Assembly: GCF_012184425.1 (NCBI RefSeq)
Contig: NZ_VTOW01000001.1
Span: 310,001 to 374,000 of the forward strand
Reading direction: 5' to 3'
DNA length: 64,000 nucleotides
From: Candidatus Manganitrophus noduliformans
Lineage (GTDB): Bacteria; Nitrospirota; Nitrospiria; SBBL01; Manganitrophaceae
A program made the translations under genes and the position numbers. Each line of letters opens with the position of its first letter. The first letter of the stretch is position 1. The notes beneath the pieces are model-generated. The model was not told the origin of the DNA. It saw only the letters and a list, made by a program, of their open reading frames with translations, and did no database searches. Shown here piece after piece: positions 1 to 10,494 of this stretch.

Positions 1-1868
1 GCGGTCTGCATCAGCGAAAGATCGGCCTCGTCCCCCCGGACTTTCAATCCGAAAATCTGGAATTCGACACGGATCGGTTCGGCCCCTCCGAAGAGCTCGG
101 CGATTTGCCCCTCAAAGGCGCTTCCGTCGGCGACATCCTGCCGCGAGAGGGCCCAATCCTGGCTCTGATAGGCGCGCCGCTGTCGTTCGATCAACTCGTG
201 CAACATCTCTTCATTGGTCTTCTTGCCGGCGGGAACCTCCTCCACCTTCGGTTGCGGAGGCGATCCTTCCCTCAACTTCGGGGAGATTTTTGCCGCGGCC
301 GGGGACGCATCGCGGGGAGCCACCGGCGGAGGCGACACCGGGGCTGAAGAAGAATCGTTCTTGAAGGCCGATAAAACAGTCGTCTTGTTGATCTGATCCT
401 GCTCCGGTCTTCCGCCGGAAGGAGGGGGCGCCGGAGCCGGAGGCTCGGGTGAAACCGGCTGCGCTGCGGGAGAAAGGGGGAGGGCGATTTCTTGCTCGGG
501 AGAAAGCGCGCCCTCTTTGGCTTCGATGTTCTCTTCCACCGCAGAAGCGGGGGGATCGATCGGATCGGGCCGCGACGCGATGACGGGAGACGGCGCCGCC
601 GGAGCGGAAGCGACCTGAGCGGGTGAAGAGCGGTAGAGCGAAAAAAAGAGGACCCCTACAAAACCGGTCATCAGCAATCCAAAGAGGCCCCACCAGATCG
701 GCTGCCAAGAAACGGTTTTTTTCTCCGGATGGACTTCTTGGGAGGGGGCGGCCGTTTCCCCTGCAGACGAATCCGAGATTACAGGGAGGGGGACGACCGT
801 CTCTACAACGGCCAAGGCGGGTGCAGCCGCTTCTTGGGGAAGCCCGGGATCGATCGCCGGCGCCGGCGATGGAGCGTGCGGGACCAAGACCGCCGGAAGC
901 TCCATCCGTTCGAAAAGCAGCGGCTCGCCGGAGGCGGACCCTCCCCCTTCGGTCGGCGCGAACCGTGCGAAGGCCCGCCGTTCCGCTTCGATCTCTTTTC
1001 CGAAAAAAGCCTGGATATAGTTCGTTAAATTGAGCCGCGGATACTCGCCTTGCAGAATCGATTCAATCGGCGCGATCATTTCGCCCGCCGTTTGAAAGCG
1101 CGCCGCCGGGTCGACGGCGAGGCCCCGGACCAGAATCGAGCGAATGGACGCCGGAAGATACCCCCACGGTTGCATGTCGGCCTTGACCGGTTCCGGAAAC
1201 TCGCCGAGCAGCTCGCAGAGAATGGCCGAAGCGGCGAAGAGATCTTCTCCGGGCGTCCCGCTCGGAATCTCCCCCCCCTTTCTTTCGGAGATCGACTCCG
1301 GCGCGCGATAACGCGAGCGGATGGCCGAACGGGGATCCTCCAGCCAGCCCAGGCCAAAATCGCCGACCCCCACCACGCCGTCGTAGCCGATAAAGATCCG
1401 CTCCGGATGGAGCCCGCCGTGCGCGATCGGCCTCCCGGAGCGTCCGGTCAGAGCGTGGGAAAATTGGAGCGCGTCAAGAAGCTGCCGAATGAGAAGCAGC
1501 GCCATTCCGGTCGGAATCGGGAGAGAGCGGCTTCGCGCCAGAAGGGTCTGCAGTTTTTTGCCGAAGAGATACGGTTGGACGAAATAAGGGATGCCGTCGA
1601 TTTCGCCGAGGTCATAAATCCGGAGGATGTTCGGATGCCAGAGGGTGGCCGCTTGTTTCGCCTCGTCTAAAAAAAGGGAAACCCAATCGGTCCGGTGGAT
1701 CACCAGCGGATGGAGCCGCTTCAAAACAACCATCGTGTGCGGAGGGGACTCCCCCTGCGCCAGATAATTTTCAAGAAACGGGCTTCGCTTCAGCGGCCGG
1801 AGAAGCCGGTACCTTCCAAAAAGAGCGGCCGCCTTGCGCGGCTGTTTTTCACCCAGGAGTTTTTCCAT
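1..1868 (-). CDS. Membrane-anchored serine/threonine pseudokinase (C-terminus beyond window)
   Basis: About 622 codons are visible from ATG 1868 and the frame runs off the window edge. The N-terminal half is a protein-kinase fold: the N-lobe lysine is seen in VVLKRLHP (K50), a likely helix-C glutamate at E69, DFG at 170-172 and an APE-like YRAPES further on. The catalytic loop reads HGGLHPERI at 150-158 where active kinases have HRDLKPENI, so the catalytic Asp, the loop Lys and the metal-binding Asn are all replaced. A single transmembrane segment follows at about 390-413, then a Pro/Ala-rich stretch and a second, unrecognised domain that should lie outside the cytoplasm. The topology is that of PknB-type receptors, but the missing residues suggest binding or scaffolding rather than phosphotransfer. 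The kinase fold is clear; inactivity is inference. Confidence 0.85.
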   Translation of the reverse strand, partial: MEKLLGEKQPRKAAALFGRYRLLRPLKRSPFLENYLAQGESPPHTMVVLKRLHPLVIHRTDWVSLFLDEAKQAATLWHPNILRIYDLGEIDGIPYFVQPYLFGKKLQTLLARSRSLPIPTGMALLLIRQLLDALQFSHALTGRSGRPIAHGGLHPERIFIGYDGVVGVGDFGLGWLEDPRSAIRSRYRAPESISERKGGEIPSGTPGEDLFAASAILCELLGEFPEPVKADMQPWGYLPASIRSILVRGLAVDPAARFQTAGEMIAPIESILQGEYPRLNLTNYIQAFFGKEIEAERRAFARFAPTEGGGSASGEPLLFERMELPAVLVPHAPSPAPAIDPGLPQEAAAPALAVVETVVPLPVISDSSAGETAAPSQEVHPEKKTVSWQPIWWGLFGLLMTGFVGVLFFSLYRSSPAQVASAPAAPSPVIASRPDPIDPPASAVEENIEAKEGALSPEQEIALPLSPAAQPVSPEPPAPAPPPSGGRPEQDQINKTTVLSAFKNDSSSAPVSPPPVAPRDASPAAAKISPKLREGSPPQPKVEEVPAGKKTNEEMLHELIERQRRAYQSQDWALSRQDVADGSAFEGQIAELFGGAEPIRVEFQIFGLKVRGDEADLSLMQT

Positions 1869-1969
1869 TTCAAAAACCCAAATAACGCCCCACTATATCC
1901 CAAACTGGTCTGAATTTTCAACCTTTTTCTTCCGGGAGGTCCCCTGCCGTTTTTCCTGGATCAAACGGA

Positions 1970-2938
1970 CTAAACGGTCGGGATGATTCCACGCTCAAGC
2001 GGCTTTTCGGCGAGACCCGCTTCCCGCTTGAGAAGACCGAGAAAAAGCGACTCCAGGGTCATCCAGCCGGCGCAGGCCGCCGTTAGAAGGGCCAAGTCGG
2101 TCGCGGGGGAAAGGGGAACTTGGAAGATGATCCGAAGGAGATAGGCGAGAATGAGAAAATAGGTCGCGGCCATCGTCAGGCCCGGCCAAATAAAAAACCG
2201 GACGAGTTGAACGATCCCGGGAAGGGCGGGGAGAAATCGGGTATAGGCCAGGGTGGCCATCAGGCCGATGACACCCCCGACCGCCAGCGTTTGATGAAGG
2301 GAATTTTCCAGAACCGGCCCGAGGATCGCGCCGACCGCGCCGCCGATCACGGCCGCCAGCAGAATCAGCAGCAGGTTCGAAGCCGGCGCCGTGTGCGGGT
2401 GGCCGCCCCGTGTCCTAGGCCAAAAAAGCTCTCCGATCGGCCGTCCGTCGGGAAAGATAGTCCGCTGGCCCTTCTCCTGCCGCGCCCGTAGATAACCGAT
2501 CTCGAAGCCGTCCCGCGCGACGGCGCTGGCGACAAAGCTGATCAGCGCCGCCCGGAAAGCTTGATAGCCGAAGAGAAACTCCACGATCCCGAGGATCATC
2601 CAATAAAGCGCGAAGGAATAAAGAAATCCGATTTTCAAGGAAAACCATTTCATTTCATCCGGCCGCTCCCGCCAAATCTCGCGGAGGGGACGGCCGAATC
2701 CCTTCGCATAGGCATAAAGGCCGACCGGAATGCAGACAAGGGAGGAGAGAAGGCCGATCATCGTCAAAAAAATCACCCGCGTCTCAAAAAACACCAGATA
2801 GGTGATCAAGAGAAACGGGGGAAAAACGGCGAATCCCGACAAAAGGATGATCCGCATCTTCAGCCGCCGCGCGGCGCGGTCCATCAGCAGATGGCCGTAG
2901 AGAACTCTTAATTTCAATCGATGAAGCATCTGAGTCAT
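1970..2938 (-). CDS. Polytopic membrane protein of unknown function
   Basis: This 322-residue protein has about eight hydrophobic segments, at roughly 29-50, 53-76, 96-120, 123-138, 189-215, 219-236, 242-272 and 280-302, with a cytoplasmic-looking Arg-rich loop (140-185) in the middle. I recognise no catalytic motif and no family. It lies 41 bases downstream of the M16 peptidase pair on the same strand, so it could share their transcript. The Shine-Dalgarno before ATG 2938 is weak and a second ATG three codons later is equally possible. Confidence 0.7.
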   Translation of the reverse strand: MTQMLHRLKLRVLYGHLLMDRAARRLKMRIILLSGFAVFPPFLLITYLVFFETRVIFLTMIGLLSSLVCIPVGLYAYAKGFGRPLREIWRERPDEMKWFSLKIGFLYSFALYWMILGIVEFLFGYQAFRAALISFVASAVARDGFEIGYLRARQEKGQRTIFPDGRPIGELFWPRTRGGHPHTAPASNLLLILLAAVIGGAVGAILGPVLENSLHQTLAVGGVIGLMATLAYTRFLPALPGIVQLVRFFIWPGLTMAATYFLILAYLLRIIFQVPLSPATDLALLTAACAGWMTLESLFLGLLKREAGLAEKPLERGIIPTV

Positions 2939-2979
2939 CGGAAGGCGGAAGGGGAAAAGCGCCTACCGCCTCCCGTCCT

Positions 2980-4431
2980 TTATGGTGTCAATTGGATTTG
3001 AGTGACTTTCCCCAGCGATGAGAGGGGCTGGTCGAATTTTCCGTCGTCTCCGACCGCCAGGATGACCAGCCGGTCGGGATGAAGATATTTCTTCGCCACC
3101 CTCAGGATATCTTCCTTGGTCACCTTGGCCACGTTGTCCCGGTATCGCTCCAGAAAGTCGCTCGGAAGCCCGTAATACTCCAGCGACATCTTCCGGCTGA
3201 CGATCTGCGCCGGGCTGGAGAACGAAAAAATAAACGAATTAAGGAACGACTCCTTCGCCCGCTTCAGCTCCTCGTCCGTGACCGGCTCCCGGCGGATTTT
3301 TCGGATATGGTCGAGGATGGTGGAGATCGCCTGATGGGTCGTGTCGACCCGGGTCTCTCCATAGGCGATGAAAACCCCCCGCTCGAAATTACCGGGGCGA
3401 AAGACGCTGCCGACCGAGTAGGCGAGGCCACGCTGCGTCCGGACGTCGCTGAAGAGACGGCTGGTGAGCCCGCCACCGCCGAGGATATCGTCGAGGATCG
3501 AGACCGCGAAGAAGTCGGGATTATTCTGTTTGATGCCGAGGTGGCCGATCCGGATCTGGGTCTGCGTGATCGGACGGGCGATCGCGTAGACCCCTCCGTC
3601 TTTCCGCTCGACCACCGAGGGGACCTCCGGAAAGTCGATCTTTTTCTTCTTCCAACCGGCAAAGGCCTTTTCGATCTTCGCAATGATCTCCTTTTTGTCG
3701 AAATCGCCGGTCACCCCGATCATTATATTGTTGGGAACGAAATATTTCCGGTGAAAGGCGACCAGATCGTCCCGGACGATCGATCGGACCGTCTCCTCGG
3801 TCGCTTCGCGCCCGTATGGGTTGTCGGCGCCGTAGATCTGCTTGTTAAACTCGCGGCTGGCGATGGAAGAAGGCCGGTCGTTTCTGCGCCGGATCATTTC
3901 GATGGCGTTGTTCTTCGCGATCTGAAGCTTCTCCTCTTCGAACACCGGGTTCATCAAGATATCGGCGAAGAGAGCGAGCCCTGCATCGAAATCTTTCTTC
4001 AAGACGTCGAGCCAGGCCCCCCCGGCGTCGGCGCCGATCCCCACCGAAAGATCGGCCGCCATCTGATCGATGATTTCATCGACCTCGTCTCCGCTGTGGC
4101 GCTTCGTTCCGCCGGTCCGCATGATCGCCCCCGTCAACCCGGCGAGACTGATCTTGTCGGCCGGCTCGTAGATGCTGCCGGTCTTGACGATGACCTCCAT
4201 CCGGATGAGCGGAAGCTCGTGATCTTCAAGCAGATAGAGGATCATCCCGTTCGAGAGGACCTGTCGCTCCGGCTTCGGCGGCTGAAACGCCGGCGCGGGA
4301 AAGGTCATCGTCCGCGGATCGGGCAGCTCCGTTGCGGCGGGCGCCGGCGCGGCGGACGGAGAGGGAACGAGGGAGAGGCTCCAGAGAAAAACCAAAAACA
4401 GAACAGACAATCGATTCATTCTCCTTCTCAT
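2980..4431 (-). CDS. M16 peptidase family protein, non-catalytic partner
   Basis: This 483-residue exported protein has an N-terminal signal peptide (about residues 1-27, ending after PSAA) followed by two M16 half-barrels. The zinc motif HxxEH is absent: the equivalent stretch reads LTGAIMRTGGT. It does keep the C-terminal-half substrate-binding motif, GGGGLTSRLF followed by GLAYSVGS. In M16B peptidases such a subunit pairs with an active subunit to close the cleavage chamber. Its start overlaps the stop of the catalytic gene by four bases (ATGA), which implies translational coupling and a heterodimer acting in the periplasm. Family assignment is firm; the exact substrates cannot be read from sequence. 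Confidence 0.9.
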   Translation of the reverse strand: MRRRMNRLSVLFLVFLWSLSLVPSPSAAPAPAATELPDPRTMTFPAPAFQPPKPERQVLSNGMILYLLEDHELPLIRMEVIVKTGSIYEPADKISLAGLTGAIMRTGGTKRHSGDEVDEIIDQMAADLSVGIGADAGGAWLDVLKKDFDAGLALFADILMNPVFEEEKLQIAKNNAIEMIRRRNDRPSSIASREFNKQIYGADNPYGREATEETVRSIVRDDLVAFHRKYFVPNNIMIGVTGDFDKKEIIAKIEKAFAGWKKKKIDFPEVPSVVERKDGGVYAIARPITQTQIRIGHLGIKQNNPDFFAVSILDDILGGGGLTSRLFSDVRTQRGLAYSVGSVFRPGNFERGVFIAYGETRVDTTHQAISTILDHIRKIRREPVTDEELKRAKESFLNSFIFSFSSPAQIVSRKMSLEYYGLPSDFLERYRDNVAKVTKEDILRVAKKYLHPDRLVILAVGDDGKFDQPLSSLGKVTQIQLTP

Positions 4432-5969
4432 TGTCCCCCCTCCTTTAAAATCGGGAGGGCTTTCCCGCCCGGCTCCCCCGCGGGGAGCACTTGGACGAGC
4501 GTCGCCACCGTCCGGTTCTTCTTTGTAAAGTAGGTGCGGGCCACCCGCATGACATCTTCTCCGGTGACCTTCATGATTTTGTCCCGGTTCCGGAGGACAT
4601 ACCGCCAGTCGCCGGCGACCGCCTCGAAATAGGCGAGCTGGCTGGCGAGACCGCTGTTTGATCGGAGCGATCGGACTAGGTCGGCATTCAAATTCGTGAT
4701 CACCTTCTCCAACTCCTTCTCTGTCGGCGGCTCATTCTTCAACCGCTCCAGCTCTTCGTAAATCGCCTCCTCCACCTCCGCGGCCGTATGGGGGGCGCGC
4801 GGGGTGGCGGAGAGGGTAAAAAGGTTTGCGTAGCGGGCGCCGGGGGTTCCGGAGCTCGAGCTGGCGCCGACCGCGATCTTTTTCTCCACGACCAGCTTCT
4901 TATAGAGCCGGGAGGTCCTTCCGAGAGAGAGGAGGGAGTCGATGACATCGAAGACCGGATCGTCGGGGTGCTCGAAATTCGGCTTATGATAGCCGATCAC
5001 CACCTGCGGATTCGCCTCGTCCTCCACCTCGACGCGGCGCTCTCCCAGTTGCGGCGGCTCGACCGTGACGACCGGCGGCGGGGGGGGGCCGGACGGAATC
5101 GACCCGAAGGTTTTCTCAAGCAGGGGGATCACTTCCGCCACCTTGAAGTCGCCGACCATGGCGATGACGGTATTGCTTGGGGTGTAGTATGTCCGGAAAA
5201 AGCGCTCGGTCTCGGCGGCGGAGAGGGAGCCGACGTCCGACGGCCAGCCGATGGTCGGATAGCCGTAGGGATGGGCGAGAAAGGCGGTGGCGAGAAAGGT
5301 CTCATAGAGCTTTCCGCCGGGGTTCGTATCGACGCTTCGCCGCCGCTCTTCGAGAACGACATCCCGTTCTTTGTAGAATTCTCGCAGAACGGTATTCGCC
5401 ATCCGATCGGCCTCGATGGCGACCCAGAGGGGAAGGCGGTTCGACGGAAGAGAGACGACATAGGAGGTCACATCCCGGCTGGTGGAGGCATTGAAGCCGA
5501 CCGAGCCGTTCCGGTTGTACAGCTCCGCCAGCTCGTTCGTCACCACCCATTGCTTCGCTTCTTTCTCGAGCGCTTCGAATTTCTCCCGAAGACCCTTCAG
5601 CCGCTCCGAATCGGCCTCCGAACCCTTGGCTTCCTCCTGGACGATCTCCCAATTGAGCCCTTCCAATTCCTCAAGGACCTCCTTTTCTTTCTGATAGTCG
5701 GAGGTCCCCAATCGCTGCGTCCCCTTGAAAGCCATATGCTCGTAGAGGTGGGCCACCCCGGTGATTCCGCTGTGTTCATTCACCGAGCCGACTTTATATG
5801 TGATCCGAAAGGAGATGATCGGCGCCTGGTGGCGCTCCACCATCAAGACGGTGAGGCCGTTGGAGAGGGTATGCTCGACGACCCGATCGGCGAGACTTTG
5901 TGCCGAAGCGGCCGTCCCGGATAAAGAACAGACAAAGAGAATGACAAAAAGAAAAACCGGTTTTTTCAC
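4428..5969 (-). CDS. M16 zinc peptidase, catalytic subunit
   Basis: The 513-residue protein begins at GTG 5969, seven bases after AAAGGAGT; a longer frame reaching 6131 is rejected because the signal peptide (about residues 1-24, ending ASAQS) begins here. The inverted zinc motif HLYEH is at 74-78 and a downstream IEADRM supplies the likely third ligand. Between them sits a charged, coiled-coil-like insertion of about 60 residues that is larger than in most M16B enzymes. The family degrades peptides in a clam-shell chamber, and this exported form should act in the periplasm with the degenerate partner encoded directly downstream. The GTG start lies 22 bases downstream of the gph stop codon. 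Confidence 0.93.
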   Translation of the reverse strand: MKKPVFLFVILFVCSLSGTAASAQSLADRVVEHTLSNGLTVLMVERHQAPIISFRITYKVGSVNEHSGITGVAHLYEHMAFKGTQRLGTSDYQKEKEVLEELEGLNWEIVQEEAKGSEADSERLKGLREKFEALEKEAKQWVVTNELAELYNRNGSVGFNASTSRDVTSYVVSLPSNRLPLWVAIEADRMANTVLREFYKERDVVLEERRRSVDTNPGGKLYETFLATAFLAHPYGYPTIGWPSDVGSLSAAETERFFRTYYTPSNTVIAMVGDFKVAEVIPLLEKTFGSIPSGPPPPPVVTVEPPQLGERRVEVEDEANPQVVIGYHKPNFEHPDDPVFDVIDSLLSLGRTSRLYKKLVVEKKIAVGASSSSGTPGARYANLFTLSATPRAPHTAAEVEEAIYEELERLKNEPPTEKELEKVITNLNADLVRSLRSNSGLASQLAYFEAVAGDWRYVLRNRDKIMKVTGEDVMRVARTYFTKKNRTVATLVQVLPAGEPGGKALPILKEGGQ

Positions 5970-5991
5970 AAAAACTCCTTTGCCTTCGCGA

Positions 5992-6636
5992 CTAGATGAA
6001 AAGGCGTTTGAGATCGCCGACCGTTTCGGCGAAAAAGTCCGGTTCGGCCGAGCGGACCAGGTCGGGATCGCAGATGCCGTAGCCGACCCCGCAGGATCTG
6101 ATCCCCGCCGAGCGCGCCGCCTGGACGTCATTGACCGAATCCCCGATCATCACCGCCTCGGAGGGAGAGACCCTCAGATGTTCGATCGTCCGCAAGAGCA
6201 TCTCCGGGTGGGGTTTTAAATTGACGATCGGCTCGCTGCCGAGGATCAAATCGAAGTGCGGGCGGGCCCCCAATCCTTCGATGATCCGGGTGGTGTACAG
6301 AAGCGGCTTGTTCGTGACGACCGCTTTTTTTTTCACTTTAAAGTGGATCAAGACCTCCTCCATTCCCGGATAAAGGTCGGTCTCGTCGAGAAGGTGTTTC
6401 AGGTAGTGCCCCTCGAAGATCTCCAGCGACTGCCGGAGCAAAATGGGATCGGCCTCCCCCAGCGAATCGAGGATGAGCCGCCGAACCCCGTTTCCGACAT
6501 AGCCGTAGATTTCCTCCAAAGGCTTTTCAGGAAGACCGAGGTCGCGAAAGGTCAGGTTGACGGAAATGGCGAGATCTTTTTTGGAATCGATGAGGGTGCC
6601 ATCGAGATCAAAAATCAGAAGCGAAACCGGATTCAT
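5992..6636 (-). CDS. gph: HAD hydrolase, phosphoglycolate phosphatase-like
   Basis: The 214-residue protein shows all HAD motifs: FDLDGTLIDS with the nucleophile D10 and acid D12, motif II TNK, and motif IV GDSVNDVQAA. The cap insertion after motif I is the helical C1 type of Gph/PhnX-like enzymes and the length matches. The expected reaction is dephosphorylation of 2-phosphoglycolate, although close relatives act on pyrophosphate or other sugar phosphates. The Shine-Dalgarno is weak. A nine-codon frame (MFLQESAG, ATG 6660) with its own AAAGGAGAGGG ends in an ATGA overlap with this start, so coupled initiation is possible. Confidence 0.85.
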   Translation of the reverse strand: MNPVSLLIFDLDGTLIDSKKDLAISVNLTFRDLGLPEKPLEEIYGYVGNGVRRLILDSLGEADPILLRQSLEIFEGHYLKHLLDETDLYPGMEEVLIHFKVKKKAVVTNKPLLYTTRIIEGLGARPHFDLILGSEPIVNLKPHPEMLLRTIEHLRVSPSEAVMIGDSVNDVQAARSAGIRSCGVGYGICDPDLVRSAEPDFFAETVGDLKRLFI

Positions 6637-6858
6637 CCTGCGCTTTCTTGGAGGAACATAAAAACCGCTCCCTCTCCTTTGACGGGCGCTTCACGATAAA
6701 AGCGCTGCATGCACAACCTAATTGGGGTACTATAAGAGAATCGGAGAAAGTTTTCAATCCCCTGTCGGGGCGAGCCGCCGACTCCCCCTCGATTTCCCGC
6801 GGCGGCCCGGGCCGCCCCTACGAGCTTCTTTTTCCTTTGAAAACAACGGAAGTCAACC

Positions 6859-6887
6859 TTGACAAGGCGGGGGAAAACCGCTAACCT
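6859..6887 (+). promoter_or_regulatory. Sigma-70-type promoter of PBP1A
   Basis: TTGACA at 6859-6864 and TAACCT at 6882-6887 are separated by 17 bases. Transcription would begin near 6894, about 32 bases before the GTG start. Confidence 0.6.
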
Positions 6888-6925
6888 GAAGGTTCGATTC
6901 AATTACTTTTCTCTTGTAAATCCGG

Positions 6926-9301
6926 GTGAATTTGGATTTTCCGGTCGAAAATAACGAGGGAGGAAAGCGCCGCTTTCGATGGCTGAAGTGGCTCCTTCTC
7001 TCTCTCTTCTCCCTTGTCCTCATCGCTGCATTCAGCGTCGGCGGGATCATCTGGTATTTTTCCAGGGACCTCCCCTCGCTCGAAATGCTGGGAAGTTATG
7101 AGCCGAGCCAGGCGACCCGGATCTATTCCGACGACAACCGGGTCGTCGGACAGTTCTATATCGAAAAGCGGGTCTTCGTTCCCCTCACCCGAATGCCGAA
7201 AGAGCTGATCCAGGCGATCTTAGCGGTGGAAGATTCCCGCTTCTATGAGCACGGCGGCTTCGACTACATCCGGATCATCAAGGCCTTCCTGACCAATCTG
7301 GAGAACATGCGGATTCGCCAGGGGGCGAGCACCATCACCCAACAGCTGACCCGTTCGCTTTTTCTCACCCCCGAGCGGACGATGAAGCGAAAGTTGAAAG
7401 AGATCCTCCTCGCCAGGAAAATGGAGATGATGCTGACGAAAGATGAGATCCTTGAGATCTATCTGAATCAGATCTACTTCGGGCATGGGGCCTACGGGGT
7501 CCAGGTGGCGGCGCGGACTTACTTCGGGAAAGACGTCAGTGAATTGCAGCTTGCGGAGGTCGCCTTCCTCTCCGGTCTTCCGAAGGCGCCGAACGACTAC
7601 TCTCCCTATCGCCATCCCCAAAAGGCGAAGCAGCGCCAAGGGGTCGTCCTGCGGCGGATGGTGGATGAAAAATTCATTACCGAAGAGCAATACCGCAAGG
7701 CCTACGGGCAAGATCTTTTCTTTCAAAAAATGGCCCCCGATGAAGCGTTGGCCCTCCATTTCCTTGAGCATATCCGGCTATACCTCATCGCCAAATACGG
7801 CGACGACGCCGTTTACAAAGGGGGGCTCAACGTCTATACGACCCTCAACATCGACATGCAGCGCGCCGCCAACCAGGCGGTGAAGACCGGCCTCCGCGAG
7901 CTGGACAAGCGCCAGGGATACCGGGGGCCGCTCGGCAAATATGAAGAGCCGGCGGAAGCGGCCGAAATCGCCGTTTCTTCTTTGATCGTGGGGGATATTT
8001 TAGAGGGACATGTCACCCAGATCTCCGATAAAGAAGGATATGCTCTGGTCCAGGCGGGGGGGGTCACCGGGAAGATGTTGATGGAGGAGATGGCCTGGGC
8101 GGCCCGTCGCCTGAAAGGATCGCGCCTGGAGGATCTACAGGTCATTGAAAAACCGAAAGTATCGGACATCGTCAAGGTGCACGACCTGATCAAAGTGAAG
8201 GTGAAAAAGGCCGGCAAAGAGGGGAAGGGGGCCTTCTTCAGCCTCGAGCAGGAGCCGGCCGCGGAGGGGGCGCTCGTTGCGATCGATCCGGCGACCGGGG
8301 CGGTCAAGGCGCTCGTCGGAGGATACGACTTCAGGCGAAGCGAATTCAATCGCGCGATCGTCGCGAAAAGGCAGCCCGGCTCCGCGTTTAAGCCGATCAT
8401 CTACGCGACGGCGATCGAGCGGGGGTTGACCCCGGCGAGCATGGTCCTCGACAATCCGGTGGTCTACACCGATGCGGAATTGGACACGGTCTGGAAACCG
8501 GAGAACTACGAAGAAAAATTCTACGGGCTGATCACCCTACGGGAGGCGCTGACCTATTCCCGAAACCTTGCGACCGTCCGGCTTTTAGAGCAGGTGGGCG
8601 TCCGGAACGTCATTGAATTCGCGAAACGGGTCGGCATCCAGAGTCCCATGACCCGGGATCTCTCCCTGGCGCTCGGCTCTTCCAGTCTTACCCTCACCGA
8701 ATTAACCTCCGCCTATGCCGTCTTTGCCAATCGGGGGGTCCGCGTCGAGCCGACCTTGATCATCTCGGTGAGCGACCACAACGGCCGGGTCCTGGAGCAT
8801 CGGGAGTTGGCCCCGCAGCAGGTCGTCTCGAAAGAGACCGCCTACGTGGTGACCAACATGATGGAAGATGTGATCCAACGGGGAACGGCGCGAAAAGCGA
8901 AATCGCTCGGAAGGCCGCTGGCCGGCAAGACCGGGACGACAAACGAGTTCACCGATGCCTGGTTCATCGGCTTTGCCCCCAACCTGGTGGCGGGCGTTTG
9001 GGTGGGGTTTGACGACAATCGCTCCTTGGGAGACCGGGAGGCCGGCGGAAGCACCGCCCTGCCGATCTGGATGTCCTTTATGCAGGAGAGTCTCTCCCGT
9101 TTTCCGATCACTCCTTTCTCTATCCCTGACAATATCGTTTATGCTAAGATAGACCCGCAAACGGGGCTCCTCGCCCCTCCCGGTGAAGAGAAAGGGGTCG
9201 TCGAAATTTTCGTCAGGGGGACCGAACCGAAGGAGTTCAAGGTCGAGACCCCGACGCCGACCCAATTCTTCAGGCTGGACGAGGAAGAGGCTTCGTTTTA
9301 A
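6926..9301 (+). CDS. mrcA: Penicillin-binding protein 1A, bifunctional transglycosylase/transpeptidase
   Basis: This 791-residue class A PBP starts with GTG. A basic N-terminus and one membrane anchor (about 20-45) precede the GT51 glycosyltransferase domain with EDSRFYEHGG (catalytic E102) and QGASTITQQL. An OB-like insert (about 355-440, EGHVTQISDKEGYALVQ) follows, as in Gram-negative PBP1A. The transpeptidase carries S486-A-F-K489, S545-R-N547 and K668-T-G-T. The protein polymerises and crosslinks peptidoglycan in the periplasm. It stands alone with its own promoter, divergent from gph. Nothing is missing or truncated. Confidence 0.96.
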   Translation: MNLDFPVENNEGGKRRFRWLKWLLLSLFSLVLIAAFSVGGIIWYFSRDLPSLEMLGSYEPSQATRIYSDDNRVVGQFYIEKRVFVPLTRMPKELIQAILAVEDSRFYEHGGFDYIRIIKAFLTNLENMRIRQGASTITQQLTRSLFLTPERTMKRKLKEILLARKMEMMLTKDEILEIYLNQIYFGHGAYGVQVAARTYFGKDVSELQLAEVAFLSGLPKAPNDYSPYRHPQKAKQRQGVVLRRMVDEKFITEEQYRKAYGQDLFFQKMAPDEALALHFLEHIRLYLIAKYGDDAVYKGGLNVYTTLNIDMQRAANQAVKTGLRELDKRQGYRGPLGKYEEPAEAAEIAVSSLIVGDILEGHVTQISDKEGYALVQAGGVTGKMLMEEMAWAARRLKGSRLEDLQVIEKPKVSDIVKVHDLIKVKVKKAGKEGKGAFFSLEQEPAAEGALVAIDPATGAVKALVGGYDFRRSEFNRAIVAKRQPGSAFKPIIYATAIERGLTPASMVLDNPVVYTDAELDTVWKPENYEEKFYGLITLREALTYSRNLATVRLLEQVGVRNVIEFAKRVGIQSPMTRDLSLALGSSSLTLTELTSAYAVFANRGVRVEPTLIISVSDHNGRVLEHRELAPQQVVSKETAYVVTNMMEDVIQRGTARKAKSLGRPLAGKTGTTNEFTDAWFIGFAPNLVAGVWVGFDDNRSLGDREAGGSTALPIWMSFMQESLSRFPITPFSIPDNIVYAKIDPQTGLLAPPGEEKGVVEIFVRGTEPKEFKVETPTPTQFFRLDEEEASF

Positions 9302-9306
9302 GAACC

Positions 9307-9368
9307 GTGAGGCGTGGGTGGTAAAAGATTTTTTCTTTTGCCTTTCCCCCTTACGCCCAACGCCTCAC
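9307..9368. repeat. Inverted repeat between PBP1A and gapA
   Basis: GTGAGGCGT at 9307-9315 is the exact reverse complement of ACGCCTCAC at 9360-9368, with a T/C-rich interior. It could end the PBP1A transcript, but the 44-base loop makes it a weak terminator. Confidence 0.35.
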
Positions 9369-9395
9369 CCCTTACGTCATTCTTTATTCTTTTAA

Positions 9396-10424
<1,029 letters not shown>

Positions 10425-10428
10425 AATC

Positions 10429-10472
10429 GGTAGGGGCGTATTGCAACCCTACCACACATACGGTCCCCCTAC
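10429..10472. repeat. Palindromic repeat, degenerate copy
   Basis: GGTAGGG (10429-10435) pairs with CCCTACC (10447-10453), and GTAGGGG pairs again with CCCCTAC (10466-10472). The core GTAGGGGCGTATTGCAA is the same as half of the perfect palindrome at 23595-23624, so the two belong to one family. Confidence 0.6.
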
Positions 10473-10494
10473 GCACAAATGAAGGATCATACCC

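Noticed and set aside
3079-4533. A 484-codon plus-strand frame over the M16 genes
   Set aside because: Antisense shadow of the two peptidase genes.
6633-6902. An 89-codon minus-strand frame upstream of gph
   Set aside because: No recognisable features. Only its last nine codons have a Shine-Dalgarno, mentioned under gph as a possible coupled leader.
6886-6905. GGTTCGATTC resembling a tRNA T-loop
   Set aside because: The flanking bases do not form a T-stem and no acceptor or anticodon arm can be drawn.
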